DNA of 64,000 bases from Thermohalobaculum sp039816045 (GCA_039816045.1 JBCBYB010000002.1:165373-229372), one strand, 5' to 3'; shown: positions 34,882 to 44,343, counted from the stretch's first letter. A program made the numbers and translations. The notes: a model not told the origin generated them from the sequence alone.

Positions 34882-36078
34882 CTAATCGAGCGCGATAACC
34901 TCGACCTCTGTACCGGCCTTCCGAGGCGGTGCACCGGGCGCTGTGACCACCAGCGCGTTCGCAGTCGCCAAGGTCGCAACCAACGAGCTGTCTTGGTTCT
35001 CGAAGACCCGGACACGGTCCGCCTCAGCACCCCTGCGCTCCAGGATGGCGCGCATATAGTGTTCGCGCGCTCCACCAGCCGCGAGATCGTGAGTGAGTTC
35101 GGCCGTCCTGCGGCTCCGCGGCCTTGCGGGCAAACCCAGAGAGGCTTCGAGGGCCGGGATCAGAAAAATCTCAGCGCAGATCATCGCCGAAACCGGATTT
35201 CCCGGCAGACCCACAACCACGGCCTCGCCCAACCGACCGGCCATGAGCGGCTTACCCGGGCGCATCGCGATCTTGTAGAAGGCCTGTTCCGCGCCAAGCT
35301 CGCTTAGAACACCTGCCACGAGGTCGTGCTCACCAACGGAAGCACCGCCCAATGTCACGATCACATCGGCGTCTGCGGCAGCCTCGAAGGCGGCCCGAAG
35401 ACTCTCCGTGGAGTCCCGCGCGATGGCAGAAAGCCGCGTCTGGGCCCCGATCTGCTCCAGTTTTGCGGCGAGCGAAACGCCGCTGGAGGCGACAATCTGA
35501 TCGGGGCCCGGTGTCTCCCCAGGAACAATCAACTCGTCTCCCGTTGGAATGATTGCGACCAGCGGGCGGCGGGCAACTGTAAGAACCGGGACGTTCATGG
35601 CGGCAGCCAGGCCCAGATCGCGCGGCGAAAGCCGACGCACAGCCGTCAGTCGTGTGCCGGCGCGGAAATCGCCGCCAGCGGGCCGGATATAGGCACCAGA
35701 ACGCGGCGCGGCACGCACCTCGATGACATCCCCAATCCGCTCGGCGTCCTCTTGGATCAGGATCGAATCCGCGCCATCGGGCACGGGCGCGCCCGTGAAG
35801 ATGCGGACGGCTCCTCCAGCCGAAAGCGCCTCGGCATAGCGCGCGCCGGCCGCGGCCTGACCGACGACGTGCAACCGTGCGCCAACGGTCGCTTCGTTGG
35901 AGCGCACGGCATAGCCATCCATTGCGGACGCAGAGAATGGAGGTTGATCACGGTTTGCTACCGCATCCTCCCGCAACACACGCCCCGCAGCGTCGGCGAG
36001 CGGCACCTGCTCGGACGGCAAGAGCGGCATCAGGCTGAAGAGCCTGTCCAGCGCCTCTGAGACGGAAAGGAGGCTCAC
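34882..36078 (-). CDS. moeA: Molybdopterin molybdenumtransferase MoeA
   Basis: 398 aa with a GTG start overlapping the moaC stop (GTGA). It inserts molybdate into adenylylated molybdopterin. Motifs: PPFSASAMDGYAVR (residues 46-59), GGAVRIFTGAPVPDGADSI, IPTGDELIVPGE, VIVTLGGASVGEHDLV and VGLPGNPVSAMICAEIFL. It is the last gene of the trpG-trpD-queF-trpC-moaC-moeA run before lexA. Confidence 0.95.
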   Translation of the reverse strand: MSLLSVSEALDRLFSLMPLLPSEQVPLADAAGRVLREDAVANRDQPPFSASAMDGYAVRSNEATVGARLHVVGQAAAGARYAEALSAGGAVRIFTGAPVPDGADSILIQEDAERIGDVIEVRAAPRSGAYIRPAGGDFRAGTRLTAVRRLSPRDLGLAAAMNVPVLTVARRPLVAIIPTGDELIVPGETPGPDQIVASSGVSLAAKLEQIGAQTRLSAIARDSTESLRAAFEAAADADVIVTLGGASVGEHDLVAGVLSELGAEQAFYKIAMRPGKPLMAGRLGEAVVVGLPGNPVSAMICAEIFLIPALEASLGLPARPRSRRTAELTHDLAAGGAREHYMRAILERRGAEADRVRVFENQDSSLVATLATANALVVTAPGAPPRKAGTEVEVIALD

Positions 36079-36554
36079 CTATCTCCCTCGTGCCACGCAC
36101 CCGACTTGCCACCGGCCTTGTGCACAAGGCGGATCTCGCTGAGGTGCATCCCCCGATCCACCGCCTTGCACATATCGTAGACGGTGAGAGCGGCGACCGA
36201 GACTGCGGTAAGCGCCTCCATCTCAACACCCGTTTTACCGGTGAGCTGGACGGTTGCCTCGATCTCCACCCGATCCGGTGCCCGAGGCTCCAGATCAACG
36301 GTGATCTTGGTCAGCATCAACGGATGGCAGAGGGGAACAAGATCGGCCGTGCGCTTTGCCGCCATAATGCCCGCCAAACGCGCGACGCTGAGGACATCGC
36401 CCTTCTTGGCGCGCCCTTCAACAATCATCGTTAGCGTCTCAGGAGCCATGAGAACGACCCCGCGCGCCGTCGCTGTACGTTGGGTCTCCGCCTTGGCACC
36501 GACATCGACCATCTGCGCGCGGCCTTCCTCGTCGAAATGGGTGAACCCGCTCAT
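36075..36554 (-). CDS. moaC: Cyclic pyranopterin monophosphate synthase MoaC
   Basis: 159 aa; the ATGA start overlaps the trpC stop. MoaC works with MoaA to make cyclic pyranopterin monophosphate in molybdenum cofactor synthesis. The active-site motifs are LVPLCHPLMLTKI (residues about 72-84), GVEMEALTAVSVAALTVYDM and KAVDRGMHL. Coupled translation with trpC and moeA makes a single operon likely. Confidence 0.96.
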   Translation of the reverse strand: MSGFTHFDEEGRAQMVDVGAKAETQRTATARGVVLMAPETLTMIVEGRAKKGDVLSVARLAGIMAAKRTADLVPLCHPLMLTKITVDLEPRAPDRVEIEATVQLTGKTGVEMEALTAVSVAALTVYDMCKAVDRGMHLSEIRLVHKAGGKSGAWHEGDR

Positions 36555-37357
36555 GATGCCGGCACCGGATCGGCCAAGATCGCGCGGGTCGCTACCTCAA
36601 CATCAGTTTGGCGCATAAGGCTCTCCCCGATGAGGAAGCTGCGCGCACCCACTTTCGCCAATCGAGCCAGATCCGCCGGGGTAAAGAGACCGCTCTCTGC
36701 CACCAAACGGCGGCCCTCCGGCACCATTGCGGCGAGGGCTTCGGTGGTTTCGAGACGCGTCTCAAAGGTTCGAAGGTTGCGGTTGTTCACGCCAATGAGC
36801 GGAGAAACGAGGCGCAAGGCCCGTTCCATCTCCTCGGCATCATGCACCTCGATAAGCGCGTCCATGCCAAAATCGCTCGCAGCCGCCTCAAGCTCCGCGG
36901 CCTGTGCGTCAGACAGCATTGCCATGATGATCAGGATGCAGTCCGCTCCGAGGGCTCTGGCTTCAGCCACCTGCCAGGTGTCCAGCATGAAGTCCTTCCG
37001 CAGGACGGGCAGCGCGCAAGCTGTCCGTGCGGCAACCAGATAGTCTTCGTGGCCCTGAAAGCTGGGAGCATCAGTCAGGACACTGAGGCATGACGCGCCC
37101 CCAGCCTCGTACGCCTTGGCCAGCGCCGAAGGATCGAAATCGGCCCGGATCAGCCCTTTCGAAGGGCTCGCCTTCTTGATCTCGCCGATCAGACCATAAC
37201 GCCCACTGCCCTCGGCCGAAGCCAAACTTCCTTCAAAGGGCCGCGCCGGATCCGCGTGCCGGGCTTTTGCCTCGACATCCGCCATGGACTGGACCGCGCG
37301 GCGTTGTCGGACTTCCTCGCGCTTATACGCGGCGATCTTCTCTAGAATGTCACTCAT
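36551..37357 (-). CDS. trpC: Indole-3-glycerol phosphate synthase
   Basis: 268 aa. It closes the indole ring from CdRP. Conserved motifs: EIKKASPSKGLIRADFDP (lysine-rich active site), LSVLTDAPSFQGHEDYL, LRKDFMLDTWQ, IGVNNRNLRTFET and VAESGLFTPADL. It is the standalone TrpC form, not fused to TrpF. It follows queF at 9 bp and overlaps moaC at its end. Confidence 0.97.
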   Translation of the reverse strand: MSDILEKIAAYKREEVRQRRAVQSMADVEAKARHADPARPFEGSLASAEGSGRYGLIGEIKKASPSKGLIRADFDPSALAKAYEAGGASCLSVLTDAPSFQGHEDYLVAARTACALPVLRKDFMLDTWQVAEARALGADCILIIMAMLSDAQAAELEAAASDFGMDALIEVHDAEEMERALRLVSPLIGVNNRNLRTFETRLETTEALAAMVPEGRRLVAESGLFTPADLARLAKVGARSFLIGESLMRQTDVEVATRAILADPVPAS

Positions 37358-37366
37358 TGCCAGTCC

Positions 37367-37819
37367 TCACCCGCGCCCACGATAGGACGGAACGCCCTGA
37401 TCCGGGAGCCAAAGCCCATCTGGCGGCGAGCCGGTTTGCCAAAAGACGTCGATCGGGATGCCGCCCCTTGGATACCAGTACCCACCGATCCGCAACCACT
37501 CCGGCGCAAGCAGATCGACCAGCCGCTTACCGATCGCCACAGTGCAGTCCTCGTGAAATGCACCATGATTGCGGAAACTGCCGAGATAGAGCTTCAACGA
37601 CTTCGACTCCACCAACCAGTCCCCCGGCAGATAGTCTATGACGAGGTGTGCGAAATCCGGCTGACCGGTTACGGGGCAAAGCGATGTGAACTCTGGGGCC
37701 GTGAACCGCGCAACATAGTTGGTGCCGGGATGCGGATTGGGAACGCGTTCTAGCTCTGCCTCCTCAGGCGACGTCGGAAGGGCGGTTGTTTGGCCTAGCT
37801 GCATGTGTTCCTCGGGCAT
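37367..37819 (-). CDS. queF: NADPH-dependent 7-cyano-7-deazaguanine reductase (preQ0 reductase)
   Basis: 150 aa from the ATG at 37819 (MPEEHMQLGQ); a later ATG at 37804 is possible. Single-domain QueF: the catalytic Cys48 and Asp55 are in FTSLCPVTGQPDFAHLVIDY, and the QueF signature ESKSLKLYLGSFRNH (residues 71-85) and FHED follow. QueF reduces preQ0 to preQ1 in queuosine tRNA synthesis. The gene sits between trpD and trpC, 56 nt after trpD and 9 nt before trpC, a placement I do not know from standard trp operons. No preQ1 riboswitch was seen here. Confidence 0.93.
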   Translation of the reverse strand: MPEEHMQLGQTTALPTSPEEAELERVPNPHPGTNYVARFTAPEFTSLCPVTGQPDFAHLVIDYLPGDWLVESKSLKLYLGSFRNHGAFHEDCTVAIGKRLVDLLAPEWLRIGGYWYPRGGIPIDVFWQTGSPPDGLWLPDQGVPSYRGRG

Positions 37820-37875
37820 CGCGGTTTCTCGCGAAGGCCTGTTAGCGCGAATGCTGCTTGAACCCAAGGACGGCG

Positions 37876-38892
37876 TTAGCTCTCCCTCGTCGCCTCGGCG
37901 AGGGCTTCAAGCTTTGCACGCGCAGCGCCGCTATCGATGCTTTCCCGCGCCATCGCGACGCCGTCTGTCAGCGCCGTGCCCCGACCAACGACCTGAAGTG
38001 CGCAGGCGGCATTGAGCAGAACCGCGTCGCGGTAAGCCCCCGCTTCCCCCGCAAGCAAGGCCTTCATAGCCGCCGCGTTCTCCTCCGGCGCCCCGCCACT
38101 GATCGCCTCGAAGGGGTGCACCGGCAAGCCCGCATCTTCAGGGTGCACCTCGGTCTCGACGACCTCTCCGGAGCACAGTGCAACCACGTGGGTGGGTCCG
38201 GCAATGGAGACCTCATCCGTCCCATCCGAGCCGTGGACAAGCCAAGCCGTCTCCGAACCAAGCCGACCGAGCGTCTCGGCCATGGGCCGCAACCACTCCT
38301 TCGAAAAGGCCCCGGTCAGCTGATGTTTAACCCCGGCCGGGTTGGTCAAAGGTCCCAGAATGTTGAAAACCGTCCGCGTACCAAGCTCCATGCGCACCGG
38401 CTGGACGTGCCGCATTGAGCTGTGGTGCATAGGCGCCATCATGAAGCAGATGCCCGTGGCAGCCAGTGCGCGCTCGGCCACTTCTGCGGGCACCATCGTC
38501 GATACGCCCACTGCGGAAAGTGCATCCGCCGCACCGGACTTCGAAGACAGCGCGCGATTGCCATGCTTGGCCACCGGTATGCCGCATCCCGCGACGACAA
38601 AGGCAGTCGCGGTCGAAATGTTCAGGGTCTTTTTTCCATCGCCGCCGGTTCCTACGATGTCCATCGCGCCCTCCGGCGCATGGACCCGTGCCATCCGGGC
38701 ACGCATCGCTTTTGCAGCCGCGGTGATCTCGTCGACGGTTTCGCCGCGCGTTCTGAGCGCCATCAGGAAACCTGCAAGCAGAGCCGCGCTAGCCTCGCCT
38801 TCCATGATCGCGTCAAAAGCATCATCGGCCTGGTCCGAAGACAGGGGAGCCTCGGCTGCCTGCCCGATCAGCGCCTTAAGCCGCTCACTCAT
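37876..38892 (-). CDS. trpD: Anthranilate phosphoribosyltransferase
   Basis: 338 aa. It joins anthranilate with PRPP. The PRPP/Mg site is MDIVGTGGDGKKTLNISTAT, followed by VAKHGNRALSSKSGAADAL and NILGPLTNPAG, and the anthranilate-binding residues around FMMAPMHHSSMRHVQPVR. The start overlaps the trpG stop (ATGA). It is the second gene of the trpG-trpD-queF-trpC run. Confidence 0.97.
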   Translation of the reverse strand: MSERLKALIGQAAEAPLSSDQADDAFDAIMEGEASAALLAGFLMALRTRGETVDEITAAAKAMRARMARVHAPEGAMDIVGTGGDGKKTLNISTATAFVVAGCGIPVAKHGNRALSSKSGAADALSAVGVSTMVPAEVAERALAATGICFMMAPMHHSSMRHVQPVRMELGTRTVFNILGPLTNPAGVKHQLTGAFSKEWLRPMAETLGRLGSETAWLVHGSDGTDEVSIAGPTHVVALCSGEVVETEVHPEDAGLPVHPFEAISGGAPEENAAAMKALLAGEAGAYRDAVLLNAACALQVVGRGTALTDGVAMARESIDSGAARAKLEALAEATRES

Positions 38893-39470
38893 GCCGGAAC
38901 CGTTGTGGTCAGGTTCAGGAAATGACGCAGCATGGCGTGGCCGTGCTCGGATGCGATCGACTCAGGGTGAAATTGGACCCCGTGGAGCGGACGGGTCTTG
39001 TGCGCAAGTCCCATGACGACACCCGATTGAGATGTTGCTGTGATCCGCAACTCCGCCGGCAAATCTTGCGCGCGAACCGTCAGCGAATGATAGCGCGTCA
39101 CCGAGAACCCTTGCGGCAGATCGGCGAAGACACCGGTCCCGTCGTGGGTGATGTTCGACAATTTTCCATGCAGCACCTCGTGGCACCGCTCGACCGTGCC
39201 GCTACAGGCCGCCGCGATCGCCTGATGACCGAGGCACACCCCAAAGACTGGCAATGAGGACGGAGCCTTGCGGATCAGCTCCATACAAATCCCTGCATCT
39301 TCGGGTATTCCCGGGCCGGGGCTTAGCACAACACCATTGGGCCCAAGCGCCAGCGCGGCCTCGACGCTCATCGCATCATTGCGAATGACACGGACCTCCG
39401 CTCCCAACTCTCCGAGGTAATGCGCAAGATTGTACGTAAAACTGTCGTAGTTGTCGACGAGGAGGATCAT
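38889..39470 (-). CDS. trpG: Anthranilate synthase glutaminase component
   Basis: 193 aa. Class I glutamine amidotransferase: nucleophile Cys in PVFGVCLGHQAIAAAC, and the His-Glu pair in GVQFHPESIASEHG. It supplies ammonia to TrpE. trpE lies separately, 1.4 kb away beyond a divergent gene on the opposite strand. The 180-bp gap between trpG and that divergent gene presumably carries both promoters; I saw no Trp-rich leader peptide. Confidence 0.96.
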   Translation of the reverse strand: MILLVDNYDSFTYNLAHYLGELGAEVRVIRNDAMSVEAALALGPNGVVLSPGPGIPEDAGICMELIRKAPSSLPVFGVCLGHQAIAAACSGTVERCHEVLHGKLSNITHDGTGVFADLPQGFSVTRYHSLTVRAQDLPAELRITATSQSGVVMGLAHKTRPLHGVQFHPESIASEHGHAMLRHFLNLTTTVPA

Positions 39471-39658
39471 ACATCACACTCTGTCTTGGGTGCGTTCCGC
39501 CGATGCCTCTGGGTTGGCTCCGGCCTTGCGTTCGGAATATAGATTCCTCATGTGATGCGAGGGCGTCAAGCGCTTGGCTTCGCTGGGCTATCCTTGTACC
39601 GTATCGGACGGGTAGCGGTGGCTTGGCTTTGGTTTAGGGCTAGGCGAGGGAGATGGGT

Positions 39659-40825
39659 ATGGCGCAACGTCCCGGAGGAGGGTCGCGGGGAATGAAGTTC
39701 TTAGGTGGCGTACTGCTGGGCCTTTTGATTTTGGGCGGCGCAGTCGTCTACTTGTCGATTTCAAATCCGATCCCGGTCCGGGAAGAAGAAGAGGCTGTCG
39801 CGGAGGCCGAGCCTGCACCCTCAGATAGCGATCCTGTGGCGGCGATCTCACCGGAGATCGCGCCGTCGGATACGGCGCTGCCTGCCCCTGTCCCGCAGCC
39901 CTCTTCTGGTGTCAATCGCACTGTTCGCAGCACTCTAGAGGAGCCGACACAGCCGGCCGAGGACGGGCGGTTTTCGGCGCCCGAGCCTTTTGAGACGACT
40001 GTGAGCGACGGACAATTAAGTGGTCTACCTCCGGCAGCAACGCTGGAAGGCCCCGCCCCGATCGGCGATGTGCCTCAAGTGGAGGGGCCTGCATTCGAGC
40101 TCCAAGGCCCAGCGCTTAGCATCAACGCTGTCCCCTTCGAGGCACGTGGCGATCTTCCGTTGGTCGCGGTCGTGCTGAACGATGCAGGCAGCAGCTCGCT
40201 CTCCGTAGAGACCCTCTTGTCGTTGTCCATGCCCCTGACCCTCGGCATCGTGCCCCGGACTGAGGAGGATGTGGACCTGGCGGCAGAAGCAAAGCTCGCG
40301 GATTATGAGGTTCTGGCGCAGTTTCCGGTCGCCACGGGTGAGGACGATGGTGGAGCCCTTCTGCGCTCGACCATGAGCGATCTCGAAGTTGCCGAGCAGG
40401 TCGAGACGAACATGGCTAAGCTTTGGATGTCGATTGGGGCATCGGCAAGCGTCGTGAACGACCAAGAAGCCCTCGACGAGCGCATCATGACGGGGGTGAT
40501 CACCGTTCTTGAGCGGAACGGTTTTGCATTCCTGAACGTCGATCCCGCCAGCGTTGACCAAGGCCGCGCATTGGCAGAGGCCTTTACGGTGGCCTATGCA
40601 GGGCAGACATCATCGCTCGGGGCAGATGCGACGTCCGATGATGCCTATCAGGCTCTGAACACCGCAGCCGAGCAAGCTCAGCAGTCCGGCGCCGTTATCG
40701 TGAGCGGCCCTCCGACGAGAGCGATGCTGGAGGGGCTCTTGCGCTGGGGGCTAGAGCAAGGCGGAAGAAGCGTTCAGCTCGCGCCGTTGTCAGCAGTCAT
40801 CGGACGCATAAACCAGGACAGCTAG
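39659..40825 (+). CDS. Divergent polysaccharide deacetylase family protein (YibQ-like)
   Basis: About 388 aa from the ATG at 39659 with GGGAG upstream; the ATG at 39653 is also in frame. A membrane-anchor helix (KFLGGVLLGLLILGGAVVYL) is followed by a long acidic Pro/Ser/Glu-rich linker (to about residue 160). The C-terminal domain begins LPLVAVVLNDAGSSSLSVET and has the YibQ-like strands MPLTLGIVPRTEED and FPVATGEDDGG. The usual NodB-type His metal ligands are not evident, as is normal for this divergent family, which is probably non-catalytic or of unknown activity. Lies between trpG and trpE on the opposite strand to both. Confidence 0.8.
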   Translation: MAQRPGGGSRGMKFLGGVLLGLLILGGAVVYLSISNPIPVREEEEAVAEAEPAPSDSDPVAAISPEIAPSDTALPAPVPQPSSGVNRTVRSTLEEPTQPAEDGRFSAPEPFETTVSDGQLSGLPPAATLEGPAPIGDVPQVEGPAFELQGPALSINAVPFEARGDLPLVAVVLNDAGSSSLSVETLLSLSMPLTLGIVPRTEEDVDLAAEAKLADYEVLAQFPVATGEDDGGALLRSTMSDLEVAEQVETNMAKLWMSIGASASVVNDQEALDERIMTGVITVLERNGFAFLNVDPASVDQGRALAEAFTVAYAGQTSSLGADATSDDAYQALNTAAEQAQQSGAVIVSGPPTRAMLEGLLRWGLEQGGRSVQLAPLSAVIGRINQDS

Positions 40826-40845
40826 GCAGATCGGCAACCCGCAGG

Positions 40846-42345
40846 CTAGTTGAAGTTCCGCGCGATCTCGGCGGCGTGCATCAGCGACTTCGCTTTGTTG
40901 ACGGTCTCGTCGAACTCAGCCTGTGGGTCACTGTCGTATACGACGCCGCCGCCAGCCTGCACGTAGAGCAGCCCGTCCTTCACCACGCCCGTCCGCAATG
41001 CGATACAGGTGTCCATTTCGCCATTGGCGGCAAAATACCCCACGCCCCCTGCATAAACCCCACGCTTCTCGGCCTCCAATTCGTCGATGATCTCCATTGC
41101 GCGGATCTTTGGTGCCCCGGAAACGGTCCCTGCGGGCAACCCCGCCAATAGCGCAGACAAGGCGTCGTGCCCCTCCGCCAACTCTCCGTCGACGTTTGAG
41201 ACGATGTGCATGACGTGCGAGTAGCGCTCGACGGTGAACTGCTCGTTCGGATCAACCGACCCGATCTTCGCGACCCGCCCGACATCGTTCCGTCCGAGAT
41301 CGAGCAGCATCAGGTGCTCCGCTCGTTCTTTCGGGTCGGCGAGCAGATCGTCCTCCAGCGCCTGATCCTCGGAGGCGGTGGCTCCGCGTGGTCGCGTGCC
41401 GGCAATCGGACGAATGGTGACCTTGCCGTTGCGCACGCGGACCAGAATTTCCGGGCTCGCCCCAACGATATGGAAACCGCCCAAATTGAAGAAGAACATA
41501 TACGGGGACGGGTTGGTCCGCCGCAGTGCGCGATAGAGGGCGAACGGGCTCACCTCCAGCGGCAGATGCCAGCGCTGAGAGGGCACAACCTGAAAGATAT
41601 CGCCCGCGCGGATATACTCCTTTGCGGCCTCAACCATTTCTAGGTACCGCTCATGGGCCGTGTTGGACACGGGCGCCACCCGTCGAGCCGGACCATCCGC
41701 CAAAGGCAGATGACCAGCGACCGGGTCCGCCTTGTCCAGGCGCGACATCGCCACAGCCAACCGCTTTTCCGCCGCATCGTAAGCCTCACGCGCGGAGCCG
41801 CTTCCCGCCCATACGGGCGCAACCAAAGTCACCGTGTCTCGGACATTGTCGAGGATTGCCACCACAGACGGCCTTTGGAAGACAGAGTCCGGCAGTCCCA
41901 ATGGGTCGGGGTTGGTGTCCGGAAGCGTCTCGACCAGTTTGATCATGTCATAGCCGAGATAACCGAACAGCCCCGCTGCCATGGGCGGTAGATCCTCCGG
42001 CAGATCGATCCGGCTCTCCGCAATAAGCGCTCGGAGACTGGCCAGGCTGTCTTTGTCCTCCGATACGAAGGCATCGCGATCTGTGAGAGCCGTTCGATTG
42101 ATTTCGGCCTCAGAGCCGCGGCAGCGCCAGATCACGTCCGGAGCCATGCCGATCACACTGTAGCGCCCGCGGATCTCACCCCCCGTCACCGACTCCAGGA
42201 GGAAACTGTGCTCCTCGGCGGCGGTGAGCTTGAGCATGAGAGAAACGGCCGTATCGGTGTCCGCAACAAACGAGGCCGAGAGCACTTGGCTCCGGCCCTT
42301 CTCGTAGTCCTTCGCAAAGGCATCGAACTGTGGGGTGACGTGCAT
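40846..42345 (-). CDS. trpE: Anthranilate synthase component I
   Basis: 499 aa from the ATG at 42345 (MHVTPQFDAFAKDYEKG), 4 nt after the ppiD stop; a longer upstream frame overlaps ppiD and is rejected. It converts chorismate to anthranilate with TrpG. N-terminal feedback region includes LLESVTGGEIRGRYSVIG; the C-terminal chorismate-binding domain has SPEILVRV, IRPIAGTRPRGATASEDQAL and SGAPKIRAMEIIDELEAEKR. Unlike many alphaproteobacteria it is not fused to TrpG. It appears coupled to ppiD. Confidence 0.97.
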   Translation of the reverse strand: MHVTPQFDAFAKDYEKGRSQVLSASFVADTDTAVSLMLKLTAAEEHSFLLESVTGGEIRGRYSVIGMAPDVIWRCRGSEAEINRTALTDRDAFVSEDKDSLASLRALIAESRIDLPEDLPPMAAGLFGYLGYDMIKLVETLPDTNPDPLGLPDSVFQRPSVVAILDNVRDTVTLVAPVWAGSGSAREAYDAAEKRLAVAMSRLDKADPVAGHLPLADGPARRVAPVSNTAHERYLEMVEAAKEYIRAGDIFQVVPSQRWHLPLEVSPFALYRALRRTNPSPYMFFFNLGGFHIVGASPEILVRVRNGKVTIRPIAGTRPRGATASEDQALEDDLLADPKERAEHLMLLDLGRNDVGRVAKIGSVDPNEQFTVERYSHVMHIVSNVDGELAEGHDALSALLAGLPAGTVSGAPKIRAMEIIDELEAEKRGVYAGGVGYFAANGEMDTCIALRTGVVKDGLLYVQAGGGVVYDSDPQAEFDETVNKAKSLMHAAEIARNFN

Positions 42346-42349
42346 GGCG

Positions 42350-44260
42350 TCAGTAACCGCCGTGCTGGGGAGCACCGAGAAGATTGAACACCCCATCGAC
42401 GGCCGATCCATCAATATGCCGCGGATGGCTCGCTTCGATCGCCCTGGCGAACAGTTCGCTGTCATCCTCGAGGTACTGGCGCGTCAGGGCGTTCTCGATC
42501 CGCTCGGTAATCTCTTGCAACGCATCCGGCTCGGGCAGGGTTGCTTCGGTGACCTCAGAGAGCATCACACCCTCTCCTCCAGGCAGAGCCATTGCAACGG
42601 CCGACCCTTCGTCAACCTCGAACAGACGCTCGGACATCCCAAAGGGAAGATCGGTCGGCGGCGCTTCACGTGAGAAGGTCGGATAATCGGAGAGCAGCAA
42701 GCCGCGCTCGTCGGCGAGATCCGAAAGCGTCGCCTCGCCGGCGAGATCTGACGCCAGAGCCTCCGCCTCGGCCAGCAGCACCTCTACCCGCTGGGCCCGC
42801 TGCCAATCCGTCGCCACCCGGTCGCGCACCTCCTCGAAGTCGAGCACACGGCTCTCTGCGATTGTCTCTACCATGGCCAAGAAGAAGCTGCCGTCCGGCG
42901 TCTCCACGATGTCGCGCTCTTCGAGGTCGAGGGCATCGAACACCTCGCGCAAGAAAACGTCCTCTGCACTGATCCCGATCGCAACGCCCCCGCCGGCCAG
43001 GGTGCCGTCGATGGCAAGGCCCTCGAACTGTCCGAGTGGAAGACCGGTGGCTTCAGCGATCTCTGGGATCGTCCGCCCCTCAGCGCGCAGATCGTCGACT
43101 TGGTTCGCGATTTCCGGCGCGCGCTCTTGCACCGCTCGACGGGCAAGTTCCTCCGTAAGCGGCGCGCGCAAATCGTCCAGGGACGGCACACCGCCAAGTT
43201 CCACCCCGCGCACGCGGATCAGCACGGATCCAATCGGCGCCTCCACCGGACCCAAAATGCCAGGCTCCGTCGCTTCGAAGACTGCGTCGGCGACAGTGTC
43301 GGGCAAATCGTTCCGTTGAACAGTTCCGAGGTCGAGATCGGCCGGGGTCTCACCCAGTTCCGCCGCCAGGGCGGCCCAGTCAGTTTCGCCGTCGTCCAAA
43401 CGCCGACGAAGCGCGGCCCCATCGGCGGTCCCGATTGGCAGTTGGTCAATGGTGCGCGTCTCTGGCCGCGCGAACTGCTCACGGTTGGCCTCGTAGAAGG
43501 CCGTGACCTCCTCCTCAGTCGGGGTCGCATTTTCTAGAAGTGCAGACGCATCGACATGGACATAGACGCCCGACCGACGCTCAGGTTCCGAATAGTTGCC
43601 GAGGTTGTCCGCGTAGAACGCCTCCAACTCCGTATCTGACGGCAGCGGCGGCGCCTCCACAGCGGAGGTCGGCAGGATCACGGTATCCACCGAGCGCCGC
43701 TCTCCTTGATACAGGGCGATGCGGGCGGCAAGCCCCGGAGGAGGCCCGGCTCGGCCAAGTGAGGCATCTTCAAGGATCTGTTGACCCAGCAGCGTCCGGG
43801 TTAGCTCTTCATACTGCGCCGGGCTGTAGCCGAGTTGGCCCAAGCTGATGCGATAGTTCGCCTGGCTGAAACCCCCGCCCGAGCCACGGAATGCCTCATT
43901 CGCCCGGATTGCTTCGGCGATCGCTTCGTCCGGCGCCGAAATGCCAAGCTGTGCCAGTTCTTCGGCGATCGCTTTGTCCCGAATCATCCGCGCCAAGACC
44001 AGCTGAGCAAAGCCGCTATCGCGCATCTCCGTCAGGGAGACCGCACGCCGTTGCGCTTGGCTGAGCGCATTCCGTTGGCGCTGAAGCGCATTGGCGTACT
44101 CATCCGCGCTCACCTTCTGGTCGCCGACCGTCGCGACAGCGCTCGTGAGTGTGAACGAGAAGACATCGGAAATACCCCACACCGCGAAGCTTAGGATCAG
44201 CAGAGCAAGGAGGCCTTTTGCCACCCAGGACTTCACGGCCTTGCGCAGAAATTCGAGCAT
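42350..44260 (-). CDS. ppiD: PpiD-like peptidyl-prolyl isomerase (SurA N-terminal domain)
   Basis: 636 aa. One N-terminal membrane anchor (WVAKGLLALLILSFAVWGIS, about residues 12-31), then a SurA-N-type chaperone domain (YANALQRQRNALSQ) and two PpiC-like parvulin stretches, the first around residues 265-370 with degenerate active-site motifs. It is an inner-membrane periplasmic folding factor. Long Glu/Asp/Ala-rich segments are typical of alphaproteobacterial members. The following trpE starts 4 nt after its stop. Confidence 0.87.
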   Translation of the reverse strand: MLEFLRKAVKSWVAKGLLALLILSFAVWGISDVFSFTLTSAVATVGDQKVSADEYANALQRQRNALSQAQRRAVSLTEMRDSGFAQLVLARMIRDKAIAEELAQLGISAPDEAIAEAIRANEAFRGSGGGFSQANYRISLGQLGYSPAQYEELTRTLLGQQILEDASLGRAGPPPGLAARIALYQGERRSVDTVILPTSAVEAPPLPSDTELEAFYADNLGNYSEPERRSGVYVHVDASALLENATPTEEEVTAFYEANREQFARPETRTIDQLPIGTADGAALRRRLDDGETDWAALAAELGETPADLDLGTVQRNDLPDTVADAVFEATEPGILGPVEAPIGSVLIRVRGVELGGVPSLDDLRAPLTEELARRAVQERAPEIANQVDDLRAEGRTIPEIAEATGLPLGQFEGLAIDGTLAGGGVAIGISAEDVFLREVFDALDLEERDIVETPDGSFFLAMVETIAESRVLDFEEVRDRVATDWQRAQRVEVLLAEAEALASDLAGEATLSDLADERGLLLSDYPTFSREAPPTDLPFGMSERLFEVDEGSAVAMALPGGEGVMLSEVTEATLPEPDALQEITERIENALTRQYLEDDSELFARAIEASHPRHIDGSAVDGVFNLLGAPQHGGY

Positions 44261-44343
44261 TGTCGGAAACTTCTCCCTGCTGCGCCCTCACCGAGCACCA
44301 TCCGGTTATCTAGCCGGGCACGCGCAGGGGCACAAGCATGCGG

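Noticed and set aside
39471..39658. A Trp-rich leader peptide or attenuator for trpG
   Set aside because: I found no short ORF with tandem Trp codons nor a clear terminator/antiterminator pair in this gap.
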